Source: Sphingomonas sp. LM7
GTDB taxonomy: Bacteria > Pseudomonadota > Alphaproteobacteria > Sphingomonadales > Sphingomonadaceae
Direction of reading: 5' to 3'
Length of the DNA: 64,000 nucleotides
NCBI RefSeq assembly: GCF_002002925.1
Contig: NZ_CP019511.1
Location: forward strand, 2,294,001 to 2,358,000
The first letter of the stretch is position 1. Each line of letters starts with the position of its first letter. The notes under the pieces are model-generated. The model was given only the letters and a program-made list of their open reading frames with translations, was not told where the DNA came from and did not search any database. The translations under genes were made by a program, and so were the position numbers. This document shows, piece by piece, positions 1 to 8,518 of the stretch.

Positions 1-326
1 AGCGCGATCCCGGCCAGGTGCCGCAGCAGCGCCGTGCCGACGCCCGCGCCGCGCGCGGATGGCGTGACGTACAGGTCCTCTAGATAGATCCCCGGCCGGC
101 CGGTCCAGGTCGAAAAATTCTGGAAGAACAATGCGAAACCCGCAGGCGCGCCGACCACTTCGGCGATCACTGCCTCGGCCGCCCGACGTTCGCCGAACAA
201 GGCCGCGGTCAGCATTTCTTCGGTCGCCTCGACGGCATCGGGCTCGCGCTCGAATTCGGCAAGCTCGCGGACCAGCCGCAGGATCAGCGGCACGTCGGCG
301 GGCGTGGCTGGGCGTATATCGGTCAT
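1..326 (-). CDS. GNAT family N-acetyltransferase (C-terminus missing at window edge)
   Basis: The minus strand from the ATG at 326 reads MTDIRPATPADVPLI and continues to base 1 without a stop, so the C-terminal part lies outside the window. The opening is a typical GNAT start (beta-1, then an acidic helix). The later stretch YLEDLYVTPSARGAGVG is the V/LYV..ARGxGxG acetyl-CoA pyrophosphate-binding loop. The family transfers acetyl from acetyl-CoA to amines; the substrate here is unknown. The start codon shares the bases ATGA with the stop of the upstream transporter gene (323-326), which implies translational coupling. Confidence 0.85.
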   Translation of the reverse strand, partial: MTDIRPATPADVPLILRLVRELAEFEREPDAVEATEEMLTAALFGERRAAEAVIAEVVGAPAGFALFFQNFSTWTGRPGIYLEDLYVTPSARGAGVGTALLRHLAGIA

Positions 327-1222
327 GTCAGGGCAGCCTCTGCTTCGGGAGCGGCACCGCGGCCGGCCTGCCTGCGCACGGCGAGCAGGCATCCCGCGAC
401 GATCAGGACGGTGCCCGCGATGGTCGCGAGCGTGAGCTTTTCGCCGAACATCCACCAGCCCATCAGCGAAGCCCAGATGAACGCGGTATATTCGACGGTG
501 ACCAGCACCTGCGCTTCTGCGCGGGCATAGGCCCAGGACAGCAGCAGCAGCGAGCAGATCGCCAGCAAGGCCGCTGCGCCGATCCCCGGCCAATGCTGCG
601 CCGCCGGCAGCGCCAGCAGCCACGGCGCCGCCAGCGAGAGCAGCCCGAGCACGAACAAATTCTGGAAGAAGGCGATTTCCAGCGGCTTGGCGAGCTGTGC
701 CTGGTGGCGCGCGACGACGAGGTTCATCGCATAGACCACGGCGGAGAACAGCACCGCGCCCATCCCCACCAGCGTGTCGTGGCTGTGCGTGCCGCCGACT
801 CGCCCGGCGACAACCACCGCGACGCCGGCGAGTCCGAGCATCGATCCCCACACCGAATGCGCGCCGATCTGCTCCTTGAGGAACAGCGCGGCCAGCCCCA
901 GCGCGATCAGCGGGGCAATGAACGACAGGGCGATCGCCTCGGCCAGCGGCACCCGGACGATCCCCCAGAAGAACGAGATCGCCATCGCCGCGACGAGGAT
1001 CGAGCGGCCGAAATGCACCTGCATCGTGCTGCGCGCCGGCAGCCTGGGCCGGGTGAAGGCATAGATCGCGCCGGTCAGCAGCACGGCGACACCGAGCCGC
1101 CAGACCAGCGTGTTGTACGCGCCGATCTCGATCGACACCGCCTTCATCACGGCGTCCATCACCGCATAGAGCGCGATGCCAAGGCAGGCGGCGGCAAAGG
1201 CGGAGGTCTGGGCGGTACGCAT
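323..1222 (-). CDS. DMT-family (EamA) transporter
   Basis: A 299-residue very hydrophobic protein with about ten predicted membrane helices arranged as two EamA repeats, the usual size for drug/metabolite exporters such as RhaT/YdcZ relatives. The second half contains the typical W.Y..A.A..V..VEYTAFIWA segment and a late GEKLT turn before the last two helices. The short polar C-tail is Ala/Glu-rich. It sits in the inner membrane and probably exports a small metabolite, but the substrate cannot be inferred. It overlaps the downstream acetyltransferase start by four bases, so the two are likely cotranscribed. Confidence 0.85.
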   Translation of the reverse strand: MRTAQTSAFAAACLGIALYAVMDAVMKAVSIEIGAYNTLVWRLGVAVLLTGAIYAFTRPRLPARSTMQVHFGRSILVAAMAISFFWGIVRVPLAEAIALSFIAPLIALGLAALFLKEQIGAHSVWGSMLGLAGVAVVVAGRVGGTHSHDTLVGMGAVLFSAVVYAMNLVVARHQAQLAKPLEIAFFQNLFVLGLLSLAAPWLLALPAAQHWPGIGAAALLAICSLLLLSWAYARAEAQVLVTVEYTAFIWASLMGWWMFGEKLTLATIAGTVLIVAGCLLAVRRQAGRGAAPEAEAALT

Positions 1223-1267
1223 CGCCCGCGCATAGCGGCGGCATGCGCAGCCGTCACGCCGCGCGGA

Positions 1268-1753
1268 TTATTTGAGGCGCATCTCGCCGCCGGTCATGTG
1301 GACCGAGCGCATATGGCGCAGGAAGGACTGGCCGAGCAGCGACACGTCGAGGTCCTCGATCACCGCGCCATGGACGTCGCGGACGCGCTTCCCGTCGAGG
1401 ACCACATCGTCGATGACCACGCGCTGGCCATAGACGTCGCCCGATGCGCCGCGGCCGATCACTTCGAACCCGTCCGGATCGAACTTGATCCGGGCGCGCC
1501 TGGCATCTTCCTCGGTGAGCGCGACCATGTCCGCGCCGGTATCGACAACGAACTTGATCATCTCGCCATCCACTTCGGCAAAGGCGAAGAAATGGCCGTT
1601 GCGATCGGGTTGGATCACGGTTTCCTTGGGGGCATCGGCGGGCTGCGCTTCGGCCGCAGTGGCGACCGGCGCGGATGCACGCTTCGACGGCGCCATCAGG
1701 CCGATGACGATTCCCACCGCCACCACCGAGAGAAATGCCAACCGCATAGGCAA
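1268..1753 (-). CDS. Membrane-anchored retropepsin-like aspartic protease (TIGR02281 type)
   Basis: 161 residues. One N-terminal membrane helix (about residues 4-20) and an Ala/Pro linker precede a single retropepsin-like domain. The catalytic motif is VDTGAD (Asp at about 71), and the C-terminal psi-loop match is LLGQSFL at about 139-145. Single-domain clan AA proteases act as dimers, and the anchor would place this one on the periplasmic side. The family is common in alphaproteobacteria but its substrates are largely unknown. It is encoded on the same strand as ispG, 42 bases downstream of it, so cotranscription is possible. Confidence 0.8.
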   Translation of the reverse strand: MPMRLAFLSVVAVGIVIGLMAPSKRASAPVATAAEAQPADAPKETVIQPDRNGHFFAFAEVDGEMIKFVVDTGADMVALTEEDARRARIKFDPDGFEVIGRGASGDVYGQRVVIDDVVLDGKRVRDVHGAVIEDLDVSLLGQSFLRHMRSVHMTGGEMRLK

Positions 1754-1795
1754 ACGGTGTACGCCTGCGCGGTTACCGACCGGCTAACGCGCAGA

Positions 1796-2920
1796 TCACT
1801 CCGCAGCCTGCGCGGCCGCGCTCTCCGCGGCTTCGATCTCGGCGGCCTTGGCTTCGACGAGCTTGACGATGTGCGAGACCATGTCGGCGTCCTGGACATG
1901 GTGGTCGGTGACGCCCGACAGATAGACCATGTGCTTGCCGTTACCGCCGCCGGTGATGCCGATATCGGTCTCACGGGCCTCGCCGGGGCCGTTGACCACG
2001 CAGCCGAGTACCGAGAGCGACATTGGCGTGCGGATGTGCTGGAGCCGTTCTTCCAGCGCCTGGACAGTGCGGATCACGTCAAAGCCCTGCCGCGCGCAAC
2101 TGGGGCAACTCACCACGCGGACGCCGCGGTTGCGAATGCCGAGCGCCTTGAGGATTTCGAAGCCGACGCGGACTTCTTCTTCCGGCTCGGCGGACAAGGA
2201 GACGCGGATCGTGTCGCCGATTCCGTACCAGAGCAGCGAGCCCATCCCGATCGCCGACTTGACCGTGCCGCCGACGAACCCGCCCGCCTCGGTGATGCCA
2301 AGGTGCAGCGGGCAATCGACCTGGTCGGCGAGTTGCTGATAGGCGGCGACCGCAAGGAACAGGTCGCTGGCCTTCACCGCCACCTTGAACTCGTGGAAGT
2401 CGCGGTCCTGGAGCAGCTTGATATGGTCAAGCGCGGATTCGACCAGCGCCTCGGGGCACGGCTCACCATATTTTTCGAGCAGGTCCTTTTCGAGGCTGCC
2501 GGCATTGACGCCGATGCGGATCGCGCAGCCATTGGCCTTGGCAGCGTTGACCACTTCGTTGACGCGATCGGCGCTGCCGATGTTGCCCGGATTGATCCGC
2601 AGGCATGCGGCGCCGGCATCGGCGGCCTCTAGCGCGCGCTTATAGTGGAAATGGATGTCGGCGACGATCGGCACGCGGCTGGCGCGGACGATCTGCTTCA
2701 ATGCCGCGGTGCTCTCCACATCGGGGCACGACACGCGAATGATGTCGACGCCGGCATCCTCGCAGCGGCGGATCTGGTCGATCGTCGCGCGCGGATCGCT
2801 GGTCGGCGTGTTGGTCATCGTCTGCACCGTCACCGGCGCGTCGCCGCCGACGGGGACGTTGCCCACCATGATCTGGCGACTCTGTCGACGCACGATATCG
2901 CGCCACGGGCGGAGGGACAT
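1796..2920 (-). CDS. ispG: 4-hydroxy-3-methylbut-2-enyl diphosphate synthase (IspG/GcpE)
   Basis: 374 residues. It catalyses the penultimate step of the MEP isoprenoid pathway, reductive ring opening of MEcPP to HMBPP, using a [4Fe-4S] cluster. Seen directly: the N-terminal TIM-barrel start [11 protein letters not shown], the HLGITEAGG segment, and the cluster cysteines in SCPSCARQ (about 271-275) and [10 protein letters not shown] (Cys at about 307). The reading frame stays open upstream as far as 3301, but the start at 2920 is preferred. [17 protein letters not shown] matches the usual IspG N-terminus and an AAGGAAG ribosome site lies just upstream. The last 15 residues are an Ala/Glu-rich tail. 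Confidence 0.96.
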   Translation of the reverse strand: MSLRPWRDIVRRQSRQIMVGNVPVGGDAPVTVQTMTNTPTSDPRATIDQIRRCEDAGVDIIRVSCPDVESTAALKQIVRASRVPIVADIHFHYKRALEAADAGAACLRINPGNIGSADRVNEVVNAAKANGCAIRIGVNAGSLEKDLLEKYGEPCPEALVESALDHIKLLQDRDFHEFKVAVKASDLFLAVAAYQQLADQVDCPLHLGITEAGGFVGGTVKSAIGMGSLLWYGIGDTIRVSLSAEPEEEVRVGFEILKALGIRNRGVRVVSCPSCARQGFDVIRTVQALEERLQHIRTPMSLSVLGCVVNGPGEARETDIGITGGGNGKHMVYLSGVTDHHVQDADMVSHIVKLVEAKAAEIEAAESAAAQAAE

Positions 2921-2991
2921 GGACTTCCTTGCTAACGCTTTGCTTACGTGAGCCGCATATAGACCTCTGCGCCGCGCCGCGAAAGGCGCGA

Positions 2992-4212
2992 GTGCCCAAG
3001 GACAAGGCTTTGACAGCGCCGCGCGCGACCACCGGCATCCCACAGAGCCAGCGCCATTACGGCATGGACTGGCTGCGCATCGCCGCGTTCGCGCTGCTGA
3101 TCGTCTATCACGTCGCGATGGTGTTCGCGCCCTGGGCCTGGGTGATCCACACGCCGCGCGTCTATCCGGCGCTGATCGCCCCGATGGCGTTGCTGACACC
3201 GTGGCGGCTACCGCTGCTATTCGCGGTCTCGGGCTATGCCTCGCGCAAATTGTTCGATCGATCGGGCGGCGCCCTGCCCTTCGCCCGCTCGCGCGCCGCA
3301 CGGCTGCTGGTTCCGCTCGCCTTCGGCATGGCGGCGATCGTGCCGCTCGAGATGTGGGTGCGGGTGATGGAGACGGGCTATCCGCACGGCTATCTTCATT
3401 TCTGGGCAGTGGATTACTGGCGCACCGGCACGTTCTACGGCCGCGAATTCCCTAGTTGGGAGCATCTGTGGTTCGTCGCCTATCTTGCCGCCTACACGCT
3501 GCTGCTCGCGGCAGCGATAGGCTGGCGCGGGGCAATGGTGTTCGCATGGCTGGATCGCGCTGCCGAGTGGCTGACGCATGGCGGGCGGCCACTCTGGGCG
3601 CCGATCGCCGCGCTGGTGACGCTGCGGCTGGCACTGCTGTTCGTCGTGCCCGAGCGTCAGGGACTGGTCAGCGACTGGGGCGGGCATAGCCAGTATCTCC
3701 CGATCTTCCTGTTCGGTTTCGCCCTCGCCGGAGCGCCGCGGCTATGGGGAGCGATTGCGCGAACCTGGAAGCCGGCACTGGCAGTCGCAGCAATCGCGGG
3801 CGTGACGATCGTGATGATCGAGCGTGCCTATCCCGGCACTGCGATCCCCCCGCACGACGTGATGGCGCTCGATCGCGCCGCGCGCGCGGCGATGGCCTGG
3901 GCGATGATCGTCGCGCTGTTCCATGTCGCCGAGACCTGGTGGAACCGCGACCACAGGTGGCGCAAGCCGCTCGCCGAGGCGGTGTTCCCCTTCTACATCG
4001 TCCACCATCCCGCGATCGTGCTGATCGCCTGGTACACGCTGCCGCTCGGCCTAAACCCATTTGCCGAATTCGCCTTGCTGCTTAGCGGCACGCTGGCAGC
4101 GTGCTTCGCTGTCTATGCGATCGGGAGCCGAATCGATTCGATCCGCCCGCTGATCGGTTTGCGCCCGCTGGCGCCGGTGCGGCGTTCTGCTAGGGAGGCC
4201 GCGACCCTCTAG
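2992..4212 (+). CDS. Acyltransferase family 3 membrane protein
   Basis: About 406 residues from a GTG start at 2992, chosen because GAAAGG lies seven bases upstream; the frame is open from 2929. The N-terminus [20 protein letters not shown] is the acyltransferase-3 (OafA/NodX-like) signature helix, with the conserved R and the YH pair. About ten membrane helices follow. The segment [12 protein letters not shown] in the penultimate part is also characteristic. The family O-acylates sugars, glucans or lipids at the inner membrane; the substrate is unknown. It runs divergently from ispG with about 70 bases between the starts. Confidence 0.85.
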   Translation: MPKDKALTAPRATTGIPQSQRHYGMDWLRIAAFALLIVYHVAMVFAPWAWVIHTPRVYPALIAPMALLTPWRLPLLFAVSGYASRKLFDRSGGALPFARSRAARLLVPLAFGMAAIVPLEMWVRVMETGYPHGYLHFWAVDYWRTGTFYGREFPSWEHLWFVAYLAAYTLLLAAAIGWRGAMVFAWLDRAAEWLTHGGRPLWAPIAALVTLRLALLFVVPERQGLVSDWGGHSQYLPIFLFGFALAGAPRLWGAIARTWKPALAVAAIAGVTIVMIERAYPGTAIPPHDVMALDRAARAAMAWAMIVALFHVAETWWNRDHRWRKPLAEAVFPFYIVHHPAIVLIAWYTLPLGLNPFAEFALLLSGTLAACFAVYAIGSRIDSIRPLIGLRPLAPVRRSAREAATL

Positions 4213-4223
4213 GGAGTGCCGCG

Positions 4224-5219
4224 ATGCGCCTCTTGCCTCTCTTGCTCGGAGCCCTTCTCATGCCGCTCGCTGCCCAGGCGCAATCTAAACCCAAGCCCAA
4301 ATGGACGCTCGTCATCCATGGCGGCGCCGGGATCATCGAAAAGGGCAAGGTCACTCCCGAGCAGGAAGCAGGGGTGACCGCAGGGTTGAACGCTGCCCTC
4401 GACGCGGGATCGAAGGTGCTCGCAGACGGCGGCTCCTCGCTCGACGCAGTACAGGCGGCAGTGCAGGTGCTGGAGGACGACCCGCACTTCAATGCCGGGC
4501 GCGGCGCGGTATTCACCTGGGACGCCAGGAACGAGCTCGACGCGGCAATCATGGACGGACGCAATCGTGCCGCCGGCGCCGTCGCCAGCCTGACCACCAC
4601 GCGCCACCCCGTCGCCGCGGCGCGCGCAGTGATGGAAAAGAGCCCGCACGTAATGCTGTCGGGCGCCGGGGCCGATCAGTTCGCGCGCGAACAGGGTCTC
4701 GAGCAAGTCGAGAACAGCTGGTTCGCGACTCCCGAACGGCGGAAACAGCTCGACAAGATGAAGGCCAATGACAAACTCGGCTGGTTCGACGTCGATCTAA
4801 AATACGGCACCGTCGGCGCAGTCGCGATGGATGCGCAGGGCCATGTCGCGGCCGCCACCTCCACCGGCGGGCTCACCGGCAAGCGCTGGGGCCGGATCGG
4901 CGATACGCCGCTCATCGGCGCGGGCACTTATGCCGACGATCGCGCCTGCGCAGTCTCGGCGACCGGGGCGGGCGAGTTCTTCATTCGCGAAGGCGTGACG
5001 CACGAGATCTGCGCGCGGGTCCGCTTCAAGGGCGAAAGCCTGAAGCAAGCGGCCGACACTGTAATGGCCGAGGTCAAGGCGCTCGGCGGCACCGGCGGCG
5101 TGATCGTGACTGGCCCGAGCGGCGAAATGGACTGGAGCTTCAACACGCCGGGCATGTATCGCGGCAAGGCATCTTCCAACGGCGACCGGCTGGTCGCATT
5201 TTATGGTGACGACAAGTGA
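4224..5219 (+). CDS. Isoaspartyl peptidase / plant-type L-asparaginase (Ntn hydrolase), exported
   Basis: 331 residues with a signal peptide (residues 1-20, ending AAQAQ). The N-terminal IHGGAG motif (31-36) and the autocleavage site YG|TVGAVA, with Thr196 as the new N-terminal nucleophile, identify the type 2 asparaginase / beta-aspartyl peptidase family. The substrate-binding STGGLTGK..GRIGD..LIGAGTY region follows. Self-cleavage produces alpha and beta subunits that hydrolyse isoaspartyl dipeptides or asparagine, here probably in the periplasm. Its stop overlaps the GTG start of the S1/P1 nuclease, so the two are translationally coupled. Confidence 0.92.
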   Translation: MRLLPLLLGALLMPLAAQAQSKPKPKWTLVIHGGAGIIEKGKVTPEQEAGVTAGLNAALDAGSKVLADGGSSLDAVQAAVQVLEDDPHFNAGRGAVFTWDARNELDAAIMDGRNRAAGAVASLTTTRHPVAAARAVMEKSPHVMLSGAGADQFAREQGLEQVENSWFATPERRKQLDKMKANDKLGWFDVDLKYGTVGAVAMDAQGHVAAATSTGGLTGKRWGRIGDTPLIGAGTYADDRACAVSATGAGEFFIREGVTHEICARVRFKGESLKQAADTVMAEVKALGGTGGVIVTGPSGEMDWSFNTPGMYRGKASSNGDRLVAFYGDDK

Positions 5220-6061
5220 AGCGACTCCTGATCCTGCTCGCCGCAATCCTTGGTTTCGGCGCCGCCGCCACGCCTGCCGCGGCCTATTGGGAATATGGCC
5301 ATGAGGCGGTGGCCTCGATCGCCTATCGCAACGTCACGCCCGCGGTGCGCGCCGAAATCGGCAAGCTGCTCAAGCATCAGGCGCTGCTCGAGACCCCGAC
5401 CTGCCCGGCGCGGACGATCGAGGAAGCGAGCGTCTGGCCCGATTGCATCAAGGAACTCGGGCCACGCTTCAGCTATGCCTATAACTGGCACTACCAGAAC
5501 GTGAACGTGTGCAAGGACTTCACGCTGAAGGGCAATTGCCCCGACGGCAATTGCGTGTCGGCGCAGATCGAGCGCGCAACGAAGCTACTCAACGACCGCA
5601 AGGTGCCGGTGCGCGAGCGCGTGATGGCGCTGGCGTTCCTCGTCCACTTCGTCGGCGATCTGCACCAGCCGCTCCATGCCGGCGACCGCGCCGATCTGGG
5701 CGGCAACCGAGCGAAATCGACCTATGGCATCTATTCGACCGAGCGGCTCAACCTGCACAGCATCTGGGACGGTCTGCTCGCCGAGCGGGCGATCTCCACC
5801 CCGCCCTCGCTGATCCGAGTTTATTCGGCCGAGGAACGCGCGGCGGTGAACGGCGGCAGCGTCGAGGACTGGAGCCGCGACAGCTGGCAAGTCGCGCGCG
5901 ATGTCGCATATGGAAGCGCTTATGGCGATCCGTGCGGGCCAGTGCCCGAACGCGCCAAGCTGGACGAGGCGACGATCGAGAAGCTGGTCGAGCCGGCGCG
6001 GCAGCAGGTGATGAAGGGCGGCCTCCGGCTTGCTCGGCTGTTGGACGAAGCGCTGGGGTAA
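5216..6061 (+). CDS. S1/P1-family nuclease, exported
   Basis: 281 residues beginning with a GTG that overlaps the previous stop (GTGA). A signal peptide ends near residue 24, and the mature protein would begin at or next to Trp25 in YWEYGHEAVASIA. S1/P1 enzymes use the mature N-terminal Trp and the nearby His as zinc ligands. The second zinc motif HFVGDLHQPLHAGDRADLGGN and the NLHSIWDG segment are present. The family cleaves single-stranded DNA and RNA and 3'-phosphomonoesters using three zinc ions; here probably periplasmic scavenging of nucleic acids. Cysteine-rich loops (CPAR..CIKE, C..GNCPDGNC) suggest disulfides. Confidence 0.93.
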   Translation: MKRLLILLAAILGFGAAATPAAAYWEYGHEAVASIAYRNVTPAVRAEIGKLLKHQALLETPTCPARTIEEASVWPDCIKELGPRFSYAYNWHYQNVNVCKDFTLKGNCPDGNCVSAQIERATKLLNDRKVPVRERVMALAFLVHFVGDLHQPLHAGDRADLGGNRAKSTYGIYSTERLNLHSIWDGLLAERAISTPPSLIRVYSAEERAAVNGGSVEDWSRDSWQVARDVAYGSAYGDPCGPVPERAKLDEATIEKLVEPARQQVMKGGLRLARLLDEALG

Positions 6062-6068
6062 ATCGATC

Positions 6069-6092
6069 CGTTCGCCCTGAGCCCGTCGAAGA
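6069..6092. repeat. Single REP-like half element (CCGTTCG...GTCGAAG family)
   Basis: A 24-base intergenic sequence just after the S1/P1 nuclease stop. It begins CCGTTCGCCCTGAG and ends GTCGAAG. It closely matches the pair of elements at 55482-55569. Such elements are abundant between genes in sphingomonads. Confidence 0.6.
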
Positions 6093-6118
6093 GTGACAGA
6101 GAAGGCCCGGACGGATGC

Positions 6119-6406
6119 CTAATCCTTGTCGCCCCACCGCCAGCGCCAATCGCCCTCTGTCTTGTGCCAGCACAGCCAGAGCGCGCCGCCGAAAAGCGGG
6201 ATGAAGAACAACTGGTACAACGCGCTGCGATCGGTGAGCTTCGCTATGCCGCCGGCCAGCAGCAGCGTCGCGCTCGTCAGCGCCCAGCCTTGCCACGTCG
6301 CCGGCACTACGCCCCAACCATAGCGTTTCTGGGCGAACCAATAGCCGGGCCGTACGCGATATCTGTCGCGAAGCTGCCGTAGGTCGCCGTGCAGCGACGG
6401 CTTCAT
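6119..6406 (-). CDS. Small two-helix membrane protein, last gene of SPFH operon
   Basis: 95 residues, not recognised as a named family. A basic, aromatic-rich N-terminus (LRDRYRVRPGYWFAQKRYGWG) is followed by two predicted helices, about residues 40-55 and 63-80. The tail is Trp-rich and charged (WHKTEGDWRWRWGDKD). The ATG overlaps the stop of the preceding small membrane protein (ATGA, 6403-6406), making this the fourth gene of a coupled operon headed by the SPFH protein. A membrane role linked to the SPFH assembly is inference from position only. Confidence 0.65.
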   Translation of the reverse strand: MKPSLHGDLRQLRDRYRVRPGYWFAQKRYGWGVVPATWQGWALTSATLLLAGGIAKLTDRSALYQLFFIPLFGGALWLCWHKTEGDWRWRWGDKD

Positions 6407-6627
6407 CGCCTGCCGTCGTCGCGGTTCATCGCAAACAGGCGGAATACCGCCAACCCGGTAAGGCCGAGACAGACGATCACCGCGACCGAAATCGGCCAGT
6501 GCGCACCGTCATTGCGTTCGAGCAGCGCCGCGGCGACCATCATCGTTGCCGATGAGATGCCCAGCGCCGCGGCAAGCCGCGGATTGCGTCGGCCGCCGCA
6601 GCGGCCACGTCCCACCAGAAACATCAT
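6403..6627 (-). CDS. Small membrane protein in SPFH operon
   Basis: 74 residues with a basic N-terminus ([12 protein letters not shown]) and two predicted membrane helices, about residues 20-37 and 45-66, ending in a basic tail (MNRDDGRR). No family recognised. Both ends overlap neighbours by four bases: its start overlaps the RHH gene stop and its stop overlaps the next start. It is therefore almost certainly translated together with them. Confidence 0.62.
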   Translation of the reverse strand: MMFLVGRGRCGGRRNPRLAAALGISSATMMVAAALLERNDGAHWPISVAVIVCLGLTGLAVFRLFAMNRDDGRR

Positions 6628-6839
6628 GAATCGTCTCCCTTGTCCTTGGGTGGCCGGCCGCGCTTGGCACGGACCGGATCGGCAAGCTTCACGCCGCGCC
6701 GCGCCAGCGCCTCACGCAGCAGGCACTCGACTTCGGCATTGACGCTTCTCAGGTCGCTCGCCGCAGCGCGCTCGATCGCCGCGTACAGCGCGGGATCGAG
6801 GCGCAGCGGGAACGCCTTCTTCTGGGGAGGGACTGACAC
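6624..6839 (-). CDS. Ribbon-helix-helix (Arc/HicB-like) DNA-binding protein with AT-hook-like tail
   Basis: 71 residues. [39 protein letters not shown] has the form of an Arc/MetJ-type ribbon-helix-helix: a short beta-strand (PLRLD), helix A, the SVNAEV turn and helix B. Such proteins bind DNA as dimers through the strand. The C-terminus carries [10 protein letters not shown] (58-67), matching the basic-GRP-basic AT-hook core that binds the minor groove of AT-rich DNA. The gene lies nine bases after the SPFH stop. No HicA toxin is visible nearby, so an antitoxin role is doubtful and a local regulator is more plausible. An AT-rich imperfect palindrome lies upstream of the operon at 7774-7790. 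Confidence 0.75.
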   Translation of the reverse strand: MSVPPQKKAFPLRLDPALYAAIERAAASDLRSVNAEVECLLREALARRGVKLADPVRAKRGRPPKDKGDDS

Positions 6840-6848
6840 GCCCCTATC

Positions 6849-7754
6849 CTATTGGTACAGCGAGCCCGCATTGACGATCGGCTGGGTGTCGCGCTCGCCG
6901 CACAGCACCACCATCAGGTTCGAGACCATCGCCGCGCGGCGCTCGTCGTCGAGCTCGACGACGTTCTTCTCCGAAAGCAGCGCCAGCGCCATCTCGACCA
7001 TGCCGACCGCGCCTTCGACCAGCGTAGTACGTGCCGCGACCACCGCCTGTGCCTGCTGGCGCCGAAGCATCGCGCCGGCGATCTCCTGCGCATAGGCAAG
7101 ATGGGTGAAGCCGCATTCATCGACGGTAATCCCGGCGACCATCAGCCGGGCGATCAGCTCGGCACGCAATTCGCTGGCGACTTGCTCGTGATTGCCGCGC
7201 AGGGTGACTTCCTGGTGCTCGAAATCGTCATAGGGATAGCGCGAGCCGATCGTGCGGACTGCCGCCTCAATCTGGACGTTCACGAACGCCTTGTAGTCGT
7301 CGACGTCGAACAGCGCCTGCGCACTGTCGGTCACGCGCCACACCACCTGCGCCGCCATCTCGATCGGGTTGCCGCGCAGATCGTTCACTTTGATCCGCTC
7401 GGAAATGATGTTGTTCGAGCGCACCGAGACGCGCTTCTTGGTCATCCACGGCCACGTCCAGCGCAGGCCGGTGGTGCGATCGGTGCCACGATAGTCGCCG
7501 AACAGCGTGATCACCGTCGCCTGGTTGGGCTGGAGCAGATAGAAGCCGCAGATGCCGAACAGGAACACCGTGCTCGACACGAAAAGCCCCGCGACGATGT
7601 ACGCGTCGGCGATGCGATCGATCTGGCTGACCGTCGCGCCGACGCCGGCAATTGCCAGCAGCAGCACGAGCAGCATCGCATAGCCGCTCATGGTGTGCGC
7701 GCCGCGCTCGCTGCTTTGCCGCAATGCGGGCGCCGCGCCCCGAATGTCCGTCAT
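6849..7754 (-). CDS. SPFH/Band-7 (stomatin-prohibitin-like) membrane protein
   Basis: 301 residues. Two N-terminal hydrophobic segments (about 24-41 and 52-74) are followed by an SPFH core opening with [32 protein letters not shown], and a helical C-terminal part ([36 protein letters not shown]). SPFH proteins form large membrane-bound cages or microdomains and often partner proteases or small membrane proteins. No NfeD-type protease is adjacent here. The ATG at 7754 has a strong GGGAGG site five bases upstream. It is the first gene of a four-gene coupled operon. Confidence 0.9.
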   Translation of the reverse strand: MTDIRGAAPALRQSSERGAHTMSGYAMLLVLLLAIAGVGATVSQIDRIADAYIVAGLFVSSTVFLFGICGFYLLQPNQATVITLFGDYRGTDRTTGLRWTWPWMTKKRVSVRSNNIISERIKVNDLRGNPIEMAAQVVWRVTDSAQALFDVDDYKAFVNVQIEAAVRTIGSRYPYDDFEHQEVTLRGNHEQVASELRAELIARLMVAGITVDECGFTHLAYAQEIAGAMLRRQQAQAVVAARTTLVEGAVGMVEMALALLSEKNVVELDDERRAAMVSNLMVVLCGERDTQPIVNAGSLYQ

Positions 7755-7773
7755 CTCTGCCTCCCTTAATTAT

Positions 7774-7790
7774 GATATCTTATTTATATC
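7774..7790. promoter_or_regulatory. AT-rich imperfect palindrome upstream of SPFH operon (candidate operator)
   Basis: GATATCTTATTTATATC, with five-base arms GATAT and ATATC separated by seven bases, lies about 20 bases before the SPFH start. It sits inside an unusually AT-rich stretch (about 7767-7800, including a run of seven A) of otherwise GC-rich DNA. Position and composition fit an operator overlapping the promoter. Binding by the RHH/AT-hook protein of the operon is inference. Confidence 0.4.
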
Positions 7791-7945
7791 GAAAAAAACA
7801 GAGACGCAAGCGCAATCGGCGAACATGCAAACGCCGCCGATCCACTGGGGACCGACGGCGTCTCGTTATTAAGATCTCCCATCCGTTAGCCCGGAACGTG
7901 TCGAAGAAGTCCTCCGAAGAGCAACACGAACGAGGGAGGGAGGCG

Positions 7946-8461
7946 TCAGTTGATGACGATGGTAACCGCGCGGCGGTTCTGCGCCCAGCTGCCTTCGTCG
8001 GAGCCCAGGGCCAGCGGGCGTTCCTTGCCATAGCTGATCGTGGTGATCCGCGTTGGCGAGACGCCGCGCGCTGCGAGATAGTTCTTCGCGGCATTGGCGC
8101 GGCGATCGCCCAGGCCGAGATTATATTCGCGGGTGCCGCGTTCGTCGGCATGGCCTTCCAGCGTGACGCGCGCCTCGGGATGCGACGACAGCCAGGCTGC
8201 CTGACTGTCGAGGATCGAACGCGCCTGCGAATCGATGTCGTACTGGTCGAGGGCGAAGTTCACGGTGTCGCTGGTGACCTCGCGCTTGAACTGCTCGTTC
8301 AGGCGGCCGGCGAGCGTGTCGCTGCTCTCACCGCCGTCCGTGACCACCGGAGCCTCGGCCGGCGTCGGCGGCAGTTCGGGCGGGCGCTTCTTGGCGCAAC
8401 CCGCGGTGGCGACAAGCGCCAGGCCCAGGACCAGGCTGGTCGTCATCTTGGCCATCGTCAT
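7946..8461 (-). CDS. pal: Peptidoglycan-associated lipoprotein Pal
   Basis: 171 residues. The lipobox ATAGC makes Cys22 the lipidated N-terminus. An acidic/proline linker precedes an OmpA-like C-terminal domain with the peptidoglycan-binding core LEGHADERGTREYNLGLGDRRANAAKNYL split over residues about 105-135. Pal anchors the outer membrane to peptidoglycan and binds TolB, so the Tol-Pal system can constrict the envelope at division. It is the last gene of ybgC-tolQRAB-pal on the minus strand, 57 bases after tolB with a small hairpin in the gap. Confidence 0.95.
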   Translation of the reverse strand: MTMAKMTTSLVLGLALVATAGCAKKRPPELPPTPAEAPVVTDGGESSDTLAGRLNEQFKREVTSDTVNFALDQYDIDSQARSILDSQAAWLSSHPEARVTLEGHADERGTREYNLGLGDRRANAAKNYLAARGVSPTRITTISYGKERPLALGSDEGSWAQNRRAVTIVIN

Positions 8462-8490
8462 TCTCCTCTAGTCATGATCTTGTGCAACCC

Positions 8491-8509
8491 GATGCGGACT
8501 CTCCGCATC
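8491..8509. promoter_or_regulatory. Small perfect hairpin in tolB-pal gap
   Basis: GATGCGGA-CTC-TCCGCATC forms an eight-base-pair perfect stem with a three-base loop, in the 57-base gap between tolB and pal. There is no T-run on the minus strand, so it is not a standard terminator. It may be an RNA processing or partial attenuation site that sets the pal to tolB ratio (inference). Confidence 0.4.
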
Positions 8510-8518
8510 CGTAACGTT

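Noticed and set aside
131..2632. 833-codon plus-strand open frame
   Set aside because: Lies opposite the DMT transporter, protease and ispG genes. Composition is Arg/Asp/His/Gln-rich with no domains, typical of antisense frames in GC-rich DNA.
6624..6839. HicAB toxin-antitoxin system
   Set aside because: The protein resembles the HicB DNA-binding part, but no HicA-like toxin gene is adjacent; the neighbours are membrane proteins.
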